Origin: Bradyrhizobium sp. CCGUVB1N3
Lineage (GTDB): Bacteria; Pseudomonadota; Alphaproteobacteria; Rhizobiales; Xanthobacteraceae
Assembly: GCF_024199925.1 (NCBI RefSeq)
Contig: NZ_JANADR010000001.1
Coordinates: forward strand, 7,195,501-7,259,500
Direction: 5' to 3'
Length of the DNA: 64,000 nt
The position numbers and the translations under genes are program-made. The notes beneath the pieces are model-generated. The model made no database searches. It had not been told where the DNA came from and was given only the letters and a program-made list of their open reading frames with translations. Shown here piece by piece: positions 9,431-17,519 of this stretch; the stretch's first letter is position 1, and the number at the start of each line of letters is the position of its first letter.

Positions 9431-10702
9431 TAAAAGGGCGGTAAATCCGGCCCCAGCGCGACGCGCGCCGCGCCGGTCAGCGTGCCCAGGTCGATCAGCA
9501 GATCGGGCTTCTCCTCGTCCGCCAGCGCCAGCGCGTCAGCGAGCACCAGGCGGCCCTCGGCATCGGTGTTGCCGATCTCGACCGTGATCCCCTTGCGCGA
9601 GGGGAAGATGTCGAGCGGCCGGAAGGCGTTGCCGGCGACCGCATTCTCCACGGCGGGGATCAGCACGCGCAGCCGCACCTTGAGCTTGGCGCCCATCACC
9701 ATGCGCGCGAGCGCCAGCACGTTGGCGGCACCGCCCATGTCCTTCTTCATGATCAGCATGCCGCTCGACGGCTTCAGGTCGAGCCCGCCGGTATCGAAGC
9801 AGACGCCCTTGCCGACCAGCGTGACCTTGGGATGCGCAGGGTTGCCCCAGGTGATGTCGATCAGTCGCGGCGCGCGGGTCGAGGCCATGCCGACGGCATG
9901 GATCAGCGGAAAATTCTGCGCCTTCAATTCGTCGCCGATGATGCAGCCAAAGCTTGCGCTGAACTCGGCGGCAAGCGCCTGCGCGGCCGCCGCGAGTTCC
10001 TCCGGCCCCATGTCGTTGGCGGGGGTGTTGACGAGATCGCGCGCCAGACACGCAGCTTCCGCAATCCGCGAAATCTCAACAGCGTCGACCCCGTCGGGCG
10101 GCACCAGCCTGACCTCGGGCGCATCCGCCTTGCGGTAACGGGCAAAGCGGTAGCTGCCGAGCGCAAAGGCGAGGGCGGCGAGGCGCGTATCGTGCGGCGC
10201 ATTGGCGAAGCGATAGGTGCCCGGCGGCAGCAGCCCCGGCAGGCTGCCTGCCCGGAACAAGTCGCGCGATCGTGCGGCCTCGTCCTCGAGGCCGAACAGC
10301 ACCCCTGCGATCGCGCCGTCCGGCGCGGGCAATGCGAGATATGCGCCCGGCTTTCCGGCAAAGCCGTTGGCCGCTGCGAACTGGCGTTGCGGCGGCGACA
10401 GCGTCTCGGCGACCTGGTCCCAGCTCGATTTGGTCACGAAGGTAATGGGAACGGCGGCAGACGACGTTTCGAATACGGAAGGCATTGGCGGGTCCGGCCC
10501 AAGATGGTTCAGATTGGATGACAAGAGACTTTGCAGAGTTTCGCGGCACCTGCAATCGGCTTCGCCGTCACCCCGGCGCGCCCCCGCGAGCCGCTACTCG
10601 CCTCGCCGTCACCATGCTAGGTTCCGGCAAAACGCGCCCGCGGCGTCGGTGCCTGCGGGTCCAAGAGCGGGTCCAAGGCGAGCCGTGCCGGGAGGGAATG
10701 CA

Positions 10703-10906
10703 ATGGAATTTCTGTGGAGCGTGGTCGCGTTTTTCGGCCAGGCCATCGAGGCGGTCTTCGCCTATGTCGAGCATCATCACTGGATCTTCGCATTCCTCGC
10801 CGGCGGCTACGTTTTCTATCTCCACGACCGCGCGGTCCATGCGCGCTTCGACGCGCTCGACAAGCGCCTCGACGAGGTCAGGAAGCGGCTGGCCATGGAA
10901 TATTGA
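10703..10906 (+). CDS. Small hypothetical membrane protein (67 aa)
   Basis: A strong ribosome site (GGGAGGGAATGCA) precedes the ATG. The product has an N-terminal hydrophobic region (residues 1-20), a HHHW patch, a second hydrophobic stretch (WIFAFLAGGYVFYL) and a charged amphipathic C-terminus (ARFDALDKRLDEVRKRL) that may form a coiled coil. I do not recognise a family. It stands alone between the aminopeptidase gene and tadD. Confidence 0.6.
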   Translation: MEFLWSVVAFFGQAIEAVFAYVEHHHWIFAFLAGGYVFYLHDRAVHARFDALDKRLDEVRKRLAMEY

Positions 10907-11017
10907 GCCGCGCCTCGTGGCACCTTCGGCGATTCGATCGCGCAGCTACGAAGAGGCGACACCAAATCCCGGAAGTGACCTCGACGCGGCGCCGTCGGCC
11001 GGCGCGCCATGGCCCGC

Positions 11018-11040
11018 GTTAACCGGCCGTTAGGGTTAAC
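11018..11040. promoter_or_regulatory. Inverted repeat upstream of tadD, possible CtrA-like site
   Basis: GTTAACC at 11018-11024 and GGTTAAC at 11034-11040 form a 7-base inverted repeat 54 bases before the tadD ATG. TTAA-N7-TTAG within it is one base off the CtrA consensus TTAA-N7-TTAA, and CtrA controls Flp pilus genes in Caulobacter. The assignment is tentative. Confidence 0.3.
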
Positions 11041-11093
11041 AGTCTATTGCTGGCGCGTTCGGCTCGATCAAACGGCTCGAGAGTCAAAGCGTC

Positions 11094-11906
11094 ATGCGTC
11101 AGCGGTTTTGTGTTGCCCGGCTTCTTGCGTCCAGCTCGCTGGTAGCGGTCTTGGCCGCAAGCCTAGGCGGGTGCCAGACCATGGCCGACATCACGGGCTC
11201 GGTGACGCCGCGCGCAGAAGCCGCCGCGCCCGCAGATCCTGCCCGCGCCGCCGACATCTATGGCGAGCGCTACCGCGCCAATCCCAAGGATCCCGATGCC
11301 GCGCTCGCCTATGGCCAGGCGCTGCGCGCCAACGGCCAGCGCGCGCAGGCCGCCGCGGTGCTGGAGCAGGCAACCATCGCCCATCCCGGCAACAAGCCGC
11401 TTCTGGCGCTCTATGGCCGCGCGCTCGCCGACAACGGCAATTTCCAGCAGGCCTTCGACGTGCTGTCGAAGGCGCACTCGCCCGACAATCCGGACTGGCG
11501 CCTGCTCTCCGTGCAGGGCACCTGCCTCGACCAGATGGGCAAGCACGAGGAGGCGCGCCGCTACTATGTCAGCGCGCTGAAGATCACGCCCGGCGATCCC
11601 GGCGTCCTGTCCAATCTCGGCCTCTCCTACATGCTCACGAAGGAGCTGCCGCGGGCGGAAGAGACGCTCCGGCAGGCCTATGCCTCGCCACGCGCCAGCG
11701 CGCGGGTGCGGCAGAATCTTGCACTGGTGGTGGGCCTGCAGGGACGCTTCGCGGAAGCCGAGACCATCGTCAAGGCCGACCTGCCGCCGGACGAGGCCGC
11801 GGCCAACGTCGCCTACCTCAAGGAAATGCTCAGCCGCAACGACGCACCGCGCAGTCAGACCAAGCGCATGCCGGTGCCGGTCGCTTCCCTCAGCCAATCC
11901 GAATAG
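11094..11906 (+). CDS. tadD: TadD-like TPR lipoprotein of the Flp pilus system
   Basis: The 270-residue protein has a lipoprotein signal with lipobox LGGC (Cys27) and then several TPR-type helical repeats (for example DAALAYGQALRANGQRAQAAAVLEQA). TadD-type lipoproteins help assemble the outer-membrane secretin of the Flp/Tad pilus. The gene converges on tadC and the rest of the locus lies on the opposite strand just beyond. A hairpin follows its stop codon. The TPR call is firm; the TadD role rests on context. Confidence 0.85.
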   Translation: MRQRFCVARLLASSSLVAVLAASLGGCQTMADITGSVTPRAEAAAPADPARAADIYGERYRANPKDPDAALAYGQALRANGQRAQAAAVLEQATIAHPGNKPLLALYGRALADNGNFQQAFDVLSKAHSPDNPDWRLLSVQGTCLDQMGKHEEARRYYVSALKITPGDPGVLSNLGLSYMLTKELPRAEETLRQAYASPRASARVRQNLALVVGLQGRFAEAETIVKADLPPDEAAANVAYLKEMLSRNDAPRSQTKRMPVPVASLSQSE

Positions 11907-11940
11907 CTGGCCAAAGCCGGACGAGTTCTTGTTGAATCGG

Positions 11941-11968
11941 TGCGAGCCGAGGCACGCCTCGGCTCGCA
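11941..11968 (+). terminator. Hairpin after tadD
   Basis: TGCGAGCCGAGG and its complement CCTCGGCTCGCA form a 12-base-pair stem, followed by ATTTGATTT. It lies 34 bases after the tadD stop between convergent genes. Confidence 0.65.
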
Positions 11969-12000
11969 TTTGATTTCACAGTGTTCTGGGCTTGTTCGAC

Positions 12001-12021
12001 GCGGGCCGGTGTGCGGCCCGC
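12001..12021 (-). terminator. Hairpin after tadC
   Basis: GCGGGCCG and CGGCCCGC enclose a five-base loop just downstream of the tadC stop codon. No T run follows on the minus strand, so intrinsic termination is not assured. Confidence 0.4.
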
Positions 12022-12029
12022 GCGAGCCG

Positions 12030-13004
12030 TCAGTGCAGCTCGGAGACCTTGATGCCGGTCGGTCCGAGAATGACGACGAACAGCACCGGCAGGAAGAACA
12101 GGATCATCGGCACCGTCAGCTTCGGCGGCAGCGCGGCGGCCTTCTTCTCGGCTTCGTTCATGCGCATGTCGCGGTTTTCCTGCGCCATCACGCGCAAGGA
12201 GTGGCCGAGCGGGGTGCCGTAGCGCTCCGCCTGCTGGAGCGCGAGGCAGACCGATTTGACGCCTTCGAGGCCGGTACGCCGCGCCAGGTTCTCATAGGCC
12301 ACCTTGCGGTCCTGCAAGTAGGACAGCTCGGCCGTGGTCAGCGTGAATTCCTCCGAGAGCGCGATCGACTGGCCGACGATCTCGGTCGCGACTTTCCGGA
12401 ACGCCATCTCGACCGACATGCCGGACTCGATGCAGATCAGCAGCAGGTCGAGCGCGTCGGGAAAGGCGCGCTTGATCGAAAGCTGGCGCTTGGAGATCGC
12501 GTTCTTCAGGAACAGCATCGGCGCCTGGAGGCCGAGATAGGCGGCGCCGACGCAGATACCGACCTTGATCGGCAGCGACTGCTGCATATGCGCGATCAGG
12601 AACACGTAGAGCATGGAGCCGACGAACAGCACGAGCGGCGTCACCATGCGGGCGAACAGGAAGGTGATGTAGGGCGCCTGGCCGCGATAGCCTGCCATCA
12701 CGAGCTTCTCGCGCGCGGCTTCCTGCGCCAGCCATTTGGTGAGGTTGAAGTCCTCGACCACCCTGGAGACGAGCTGCTTCGGCGTCTGTCGCAGCGAGAC
12801 CTTCTCGGACTTGGCGAGCCGGTCGCGCTCGCGCTGCCGGATGCGCTCGCGCTCGCTTGCCACCGATTTCATGCGCTTGGCAAGACCTTCGCCGGCGAAC
12901 AGCGGCATCACCAGCGTGTAGACGGTGGCACTGGCGGCGATCGCCGCCAGCAGCATCGTCATGAAGTGAACGTCGTGCAGTTTCGTGACGAGGAGATCGA
13001 CCAT
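12030..13004 (-). CDS. tadC: Flp pilus inner-membrane platform protein TadC
   Basis: The 324-residue protein is a T2SS protein F family member. An N-terminal helix (about 14-36) and a charged cytoplasmic segment lead to two central helices and the conserved region RAFPDALDLLLICIESGMSVEMAFRKV, then a final helix near the C-terminus (LTVPMILFFLPVLFVVILG). With TadB it forms the membrane platform on which the CpaF ATPase drives pilin assembly. It follows tadB after 10 bases and ends the minus-strand operon. Confidence 0.92.
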   Translation of the reverse strand: MVDLLVTKLHDVHFMTMLLAAIAASATVYTLVMPLFAGEGLAKRMKSVASERERIRQRERDRLAKSEKVSLRQTPKQLVSRVVEDFNLTKWLAQEAAREKLVMAGYRGQAPYITFLFARMVTPLVLFVGSMLYVFLIAHMQQSLPIKVGICVGAAYLGLQAPMLFLKNAISKRQLSIKRAFPDALDLLLICIESGMSVEMAFRKVATEIVGQSIALSEEFTLTTAELSYLQDRKVAYENLARRTGLEGVKSVCLALQQAERYGTPLGHSLRVMAQENRDMRMNEAEKKAAALPPKLTVPMILFFLPVLFVVILGPTGIKVSELH

Positions 13005-13014
13005 ACTGGCACCG

Positions 13015-13992
13015 TCAGAAATCGAAGTTGATCATTTTCTTCATCACCATGATGCCGATCGACATCCAGACGACGCAGCCGACCAGCATGAGCTGACCGG
13101 TGGGATGGGTCCACAGCAGCGAGATGTATTGCGGGGTCGTGAGATAGACGAGGAACATCACGATCGGCGGCAGCGAGCCGATGATGCCGGCCGAGGCCTT
13201 GGCCTCCATCGACATCGCCTGGATCTTTTCCTTCATCTTCTTGCGGTCGCGCAGCACCTTGGAGAGGTTGCCGAGTGCCTCGGAGAGGTTGCCGCCGGAT
13301 TTCTGCTGGATCGACACGACGATGCCGAAGAAGTTCGCCTCCGGCAACGGCATGCGCTCATAGAGACGCGAGCAGGCCTCACCCAGCGGCATGCCGATCG
13401 CCTGGGTCTCGATGATCGCCAAAAATTCGCTGCGCAGCGGCTCCGGCGAATCGGCCGCGACGACCTTGATCGATTCGAACAGCGGCAGGCCGGCCTTGAT
13501 GCCGCGGACGATGACGTCGACGGCGTCCGGGAGCGCTGCCAGGAACTTGTTCTCGCGGCGCTTCTTCAGGAAGCTCAGCATCCAGCGCGGCAGGCCGAAG
13601 CCGCCAGCGAAGGCAAGGCCCACGGCCCCCAGCAATCCGCCGCCAACGAACATGGCGAGGAAGAAGAACACGCCGCCGAGCGCGGCCGAGACGATCCAGA
13701 ATTTCTGCGGCGTCCAGTCGAGCCCGGCCTGCGACAGCCGCACATTGAGCGGAACGCTCTTTTCCTGAAGGCGACGCTGCTCGAGATCCTTGAGCGTGCT
13801 CTCGACCTGCTCGCGGCGCGAGCGCTGGCTTTTCTCGGCCTGCCGTGCCGCGACCGGCTCGGCGCGCGCGACGGAGGCGCGGCGGTTCTCTGCCTTTCGC
13901 TCGCCGGACAACAGCGGATAGAGGAAAACCCAGGCGACGCCGCCGACGGCGGCGGTGGCGAGAAAGGTGAGGGCGAGGACTTGCATCTTCAT
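13015..13992 (-). CDS. tadB: Flp pilus inner-membrane platform protein TadB
   Basis: The 325-residue T2SS-F family protein has an N-terminal helix (about 5-27), a charged segment, two central helices, the conserved stretch LPDAVDVIVRGIKAGLPLFESIK and QKSGGNLSEALGNLSKVLRDRKKM, and two C-terminal helices. It partners TadC beneath the pilus. It lies 13 bases downstream of cpaF in the same operon. Confidence 0.92.
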   Translation of the reverse strand: MKMQVLALTFLATAAVGGVAWVFLYPLLSGERKAENRRASVARAEPVAARQAEKSQRSRREQVESTLKDLEQRRLQEKSVPLNVRLSQAGLDWTPQKFWIVSAALGGVFFFLAMFVGGGLLGAVGLAFAGGFGLPRWMLSFLKKRRENKFLAALPDAVDVIVRGIKAGLPLFESIKVVAADSPEPLRSEFLAIIETQAIGMPLGEACSRLYERMPLPEANFFGIVVSIQQKSGGNLSEALGNLSKVLRDRKKMKEKIQAMSMEAKASAGIIGSLPPIVMFLVYLTTPQYISLLWTHPTGQLMLVGCVVWMSIGIMVMKKMINFDF

Positions 13993-14005
13993 GGTGCGTT
14001 ACCGC

Positions 14006-15475
14006 TCACGTCTTAGCCGCCACTTCCGCCGCATCGAGCGCGGCGGCAAGGCGCTTCTCCTCGCCGTAATAGCGGGCGCGCTCCCAGAAGCGGGGGCGGC
14101 CGATGCCGGTCGAGCGATGCCGTCCGATGATCTTGCCGTTGGCGTCCTCGCCCACGAGGTCATAGAGGAAGATGTCCTGGGTGATGATGGTGTCGCCTTC
14201 CATGCCCATCACCTCGGTGACGTGGGTGATGCGGCGCGAACCGTCGCGCAGGCGGGCGGCCTGGATGATGACGTCGATGGAGGCGCAGATCATTTCGCGG
14301 ATGGTGCGCGAGGGCAGGGAGAAGCCGCCCATCGTGATCATGGATTCGCAGCGCGACAGCGCCTCGCGCGGATTGTTGGCGTGCAGCGTGCCCATCGAGC
14401 CGTCATGGCCGGTGTTCATGGCCTGCAACAGGTCGAAGGCTTCGGGTCCGCGGACTTCGCCGACGATGATGCGTTCGGGGCGCATACGCAGGCAGTTGCG
14501 CACCAATTCGCGCATCGTGACCTGGCCTTCACCCTCGATGTTGGGCGGACGGGTTTCCAGCCGCACCACGTGAGGCTGCTGGAGCTGGAGCTCGGCCGCG
14601 TCCTCGCAGGTGATCACGCGCTCGTCGTGCTCGATGTAGTTGGTCATACAGTTGAGCAGCGTGGTCTTGCCCGAGCCGGTACCGCCGGAGATCAGCACGT
14701 TGCAGCGGCAGCGGCCGATGATCTGGAGGATCTCGGCGCCTTCAGGGGTGATCGCGCCGAACTTGACGAGCTGATCCAGCGTCAGCTTGTCCTTCCTGAA
14801 CTTGCGGATGGTGAGCGCGGGGCCGTCGATCGACAGCGGCGGCACGATGGCGTTGACGCGGGAGCCGTCGGCGAGACGGGCGTCGCAGATCGGCGAGGAT
14901 TCGTCGACGCGCCGGCCGACCTGGCTGACGATGCGCTGGCAGATGTTGAGGAGCTGCTGGTTGTCGCGGAAGCGGATGCCGGTGCGCTGGATCTTGCCGC
15001 CGACTTCGATGAACACCGTGTTGGCGCCGTTGACCATGATGTCGGCGATGTCGTCGCGCGACAGCAGCGGCTCGAGCGGACCGTAGCCGAGCACGTCGTT
15101 GCAGATGTCGTCGAGCAGTTCCTCCTGCTCGGCGATCGACATCACGATGTTCTTGATCGCGATGATCTCGTTGACGATGTCGCGGATTTCCTCGCGCGCG
15201 GATTCGGAGTCGAGCTTGGCGAGCTGGGCGAGGTCGATCGCCTCGATCAGGGCGCCGAAGATGGTCGCCTTGACCTCGTAGTAGTTGTCCGAGCGGCGGC
15301 TCTCCATCGGCGGAGGCGGCGGAGCCTTGATCGGCGCCAGCGGCGGCGAGGCGATGGCCGGGGGCGGCGGCGCGCGCGAAACACTCGGCGCCGGGGCCTG
15401 GGCAGGCTCTGGCGACACGGCGCCGGGCTTGGGGGCCCGAAGATCAGTGTCTGTTCCGCTACGCTTACCGAACAC
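14006..15475 (-). CDS. cpaF: Flp pilus assembly ATPase CpaF/TadA
   Basis: The 489-residue protein begins with a Pro/Ala-rich linker (about 15-58) and continues as a secretion ATPase. Walker A is GGTGSGKT (264-271), and the His/Asp-box regions TCEDAAELQLQQPHV and GEVRGPEAFDLLQAMNTGHDGSMGTLHAN are present. It powers extension, and in some species retraction, of Flp pili. It follows cpaE after 20 bases. All key residues are intact. Confidence 0.95.
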   Translation of the reverse strand: MFGKRSGTDTDLRAPKPGAVSPEPAQAPAPSVSRAPPPPAIASPPLAPIKAPPPPPMESRRSDNYYEVKATIFGALIEAIDLAQLAKLDSESAREEIRDIVNEIIAIKNIVMSIAEQEELLDDICNDVLGYGPLEPLLSRDDIADIMVNGANTVFIEVGGKIQRTGIRFRDNQQLLNICQRIVSQVGRRVDESSPICDARLADGSRVNAIVPPLSIDGPALTIRKFRKDKLTLDQLVKFGAITPEGAEILQIIGRCRCNVLISGGTGSGKTTLLNCMTNYIEHDERVITCEDAAELQLQQPHVVRLETRPPNIEGEGQVTMRELVRNCLRMRPERIIVGEVRGPEAFDLLQAMNTGHDGSMGTLHANNPREALSRCESMITMGGFSLPSRTIREMICASIDVIIQAARLRDGSRRITHVTEVMGMEGDTIITQDIFLYDLVGEDANGKIIGRHRSTGIGRPRFWERARYYGEEKRLAAALDAAEVAAKT

Positions 15476-15495
15476 TTAACGACTCCATGCGGCGG

Positions 15496-16764
15496 CTATT
15501 TTCCGCGCAACTTCTCAATCAGGGGTGAAAGGAACGACGACTTTTGTTTCTTGGTCTCGCTGCGGCCGGTCAGGCGCTGGGCGATCTGGAGGAACATGTC
15601 GATCGACTTATGGTTGGCCGAGATTTCCGCGATCATCTGGCCGTTATTGGCGGCCGAGCCGAAAGTCTGGGGCTCGAACGGGATCGAGGCGATCGGCTGG
15701 CTCTCGATCGCCTTGGCGAACTCGGTGGCGGCGATTTCGGGGCGTTTGGGGACGCCAACCTGGTTCAGGCAGTACAGTGGCGGCCGATCGTTCGGCCGGG
15801 CCGCTTTCAAGAGGTCGAACAGGTTCTTGGTGTTGCGCAGGTTCGCAAGGTCGGGCGCGGCCACGATCAGGATGTCGTCCGCCCCGATCAAGGCGCGCTT
15901 GGTCCAGCCCGTCCATTGGTGCGGGATGTCGAGCACGATGCAGGGCATGGTCGAGCGCAGCGTGTCGAACACCGCGTCAAAGGCGTCGGTGCCGAAATCA
16001 TAGACCCGGTCGAGCGTGGCCGGCGCAGCCAGCAGGCTCAAATGGTCGGTACATTTCGACAGCAGGCGGTCGACGAAGGCCGTATCGACGCGGTCCGGCG
16101 AGAACACGGCATCGGCGATGCCCTGCGGCGGATCCTGGTTGTAGTCGAGCCCGGCGGTGCCGAAGGCGAGATCGAGATCGGCGACCACCGCGTCCATGGC
16201 GAGGTCGCGCGCGATCGCCCAGGCGACATTGTGGCTGATGGTGGAGGCGCCGACGCCGCCCTTGGCGCCGACGACCGCGATGATGCGGCCGACCGCCTTG
16301 GCTTCCGGCGCCGAGAACAGATTGCAGATCGATCGCACCACGTCGATCGGGCCAACCGGTGCCAGCACATAGTCGCTGACGCCGCGGCGTACCAGCTCGC
16401 GATAGAGCATGACGTCGTTGATGCGGCCGATCACGACGACGCGGGTGCCGGCATCGCAGACTGTCGCAAGCTGGTCGAGCCCGCCGAGCAGGTCAGCCCG
16501 CCCGTCGCTCTCCAGGACGATCACGTTCGGTGTGGGCGCGGAGCGATAGGCTTCGGCCGCAGCCACGATGCCGCCCATCTGGATCTTCAGATGAGCCTTG
16601 CCGAGGCGGCGGTCCTCGCCGGCCGACTGCACGGCGGCGGCGGTCTCCACGGTCTCGCAGAACGCCTGGACCGAGACGCGCGGGGCAGGTGCAATATGCT
16701 CCTCTGCCGGCGGCGGCGCGCCCTGCGGCTGCTCTTCGTGAGTCTGGCGAGCGTAGCTGATCAT
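15496..16764 (-). CDS. cpaE: Flp pilus localisation ATPase-like protein CpaE/TadZ
   Basis: The 422-residue protein has a receiver-like N-terminal domain (about 80-155) and a ParA/MinD-like domain. Its P-loop reads KGGVGAST (168-175): the second lysine of the usual KGGVGKST is an alanine (A173), a change seen in TadZ-type proteins that act more as polar localisation factors than as strong ATPases. The ATG overlaps the cpaD stop by 4 bases. It probably places the pilus machine at the cell pole. Confidence 0.92.
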   Translation of the reverse strand: MISYARQTHEEQPQGAPPPAEEHIAPAPRVSVQAFCETVETAAAVQSAGEDRRLGKAHLKIQMGGIVAAAEAYRSAPTPNVIVLESDGRADLLGGLDQLATVCDAGTRVVVIGRINDVMLYRELVRRGVSDYVLAPVGPIDVVRSICNLFSAPEAKAVGRIIAVVGAKGGVGASTISHNVAWAIARDLAMDAVVADLDLAFGTAGLDYNQDPPQGIADAVFSPDRVDTAFVDRLLSKCTDHLSLLAAPATLDRVYDFGTDAFDAVFDTLRSTMPCIVLDIPHQWTGWTKRALIGADDILIVAAPDLANLRNTKNLFDLLKAARPNDRPPLYCLNQVGVPKRPEIAATEFAKAIESQPIASIPFEPQTFGSAANNGQMIAEISANHKSIDMFLQIAQRLTGRSETKKQKSSFLSPLIEKLRGK

Positions 16765-17498
16765 TTGCCGGTGTCGCTGAGTTTGGCCTTTTCGGCCTCG
16801 GGATAGGTGGTCGCCGTCGTCATGCCCTTGCGATATTTCTCGAAGGCTTCACTGCGGCGGGTGGTGTAGGCCGGCGTTTCAGGCCGCGGCTGCTCGAGAT
16901 CCGACGGATTATCTATCATTGCAGCCATGTTGCGCTGATAGCTGCAGCCGAAATTGTAATAGGACTTGTTCTCGAACCATCGCGGGTTCTTGGCGGAAGG
17001 ACCGAGATCTTCCGGCCATAGCCCGCAGGGACCCGCGATCGCGGCGATCCTGGAATAGGTCAGGCGGATCGGCGGCAGGAAGCGCTGGTCTTCGGGGTGA
17101 TAGCGGCGCACGATGACGCCGCGCGGCGGCAGGCCGGCGGCAGCCAGTATGGCCTGGATTTCCCGCAGCGTTTCCGCAGCCGGGCGCGCATTGGGTGTGT
17201 CGGTCGGCACGTCGATATGGATCGCACCGGTGCCCTCATGCGTCCAGGTCGACGCCAGGCCCATGACGTCGGCGCGCTGGGCTGCGGTCAGGCCGCCGCG
17301 CGCGTGGCCGACGAAGACGACGATGGAGCGGTTCTGCTCCTCGATCGCGATCGGGTGGCGCTGCTTGTAATCCTCGGGAATGGAGGCGGTGACCGCCTCG
17401 TCGGTATGAGTGCAGGCGCCGAGCGCGATCGCAATGCCGACGAGCGCGCCGCTGACGCGAAGGGCGCTGTTGCGATTCTGGGGTGATCTGGTGGTCAT
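16761..17498 (-). CDS. cpaD: Flp pilus lipoprotein CpaD
   Basis: The 245-residue protein has a lipoprotein signal with lipobox LGAC (Cys29) and matches the CpaD family (QRADVMGLASTW, GVIVRRYHPEDQRFLPPIRLTYSRIAA, NFGCSYQRNMAAMIDNPSDLEQPRP). CpaD is an outer-membrane-associated component acting with the secretin CpaC. It sits between cpaC and cpaE and is coupled to cpaE by a 4-base overlap. Confidence 0.92.
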   Translation of the reverse strand: MTTRSPQNRNSALRVSGALVGIAIALGACTHTDEAVTASIPEDYKQRHPIAIEEQNRSIVVFVGHARGGLTAAQRADVMGLASTWTHEGTGAIHIDVPTDTPNARPAAETLREIQAILAAAGLPPRGVIVRRYHPEDQRFLPPIRLTYSRIAAIAGPCGLWPEDLGPSAKNPRWFENKSYYNFGCSYQRNMAAMIDNPSDLEQPRPETPAYTTRRSEAFEKYRKGMTTATTYPEAEKAKLSDTGK

Positions 17499-17519
17499 TC
17501 TCGAAGTCCCCGTTCCGCC

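Larger units (their letters stand above)
7941..10485 (-). pseudogene. Leucyl aminopeptidase (M17) gene split by an IS630-family element
   Basis: The 5' part (10485 down to 9431) encodes about 350 residues with the M17 metal-site motifs VGKGVCFDTGGLDLKP and NTDAEGRL intact, ending at PPFYTN; four element-encoded residues (PLRW) and a stop at 9409 follow. The 3' part (8264 down to 7941) resumes with NDETLAADVARCAV and runs through MPLWPAYDSWLDSKTANITN to the C-terminus. Removing the insertion restores one reading frame of roughly 460 residues, normal for the family. The truncated product keeps the metal ligands but lacks about the last 107 residues, so it is probably inactive. The start was placed at MPSVFE; an upstream in-frame ATG at 10524 also exists. 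Confidence 0.9.

Noticed and set aside
13955..16003. 682-codon plus-strand frame opposite cpaF and cpaE
   Set aside because: It is the GC-rich shadow of two clear genes, rich in Asp/Arg/His repeats typical of antisense frames, and has no ribosome site.
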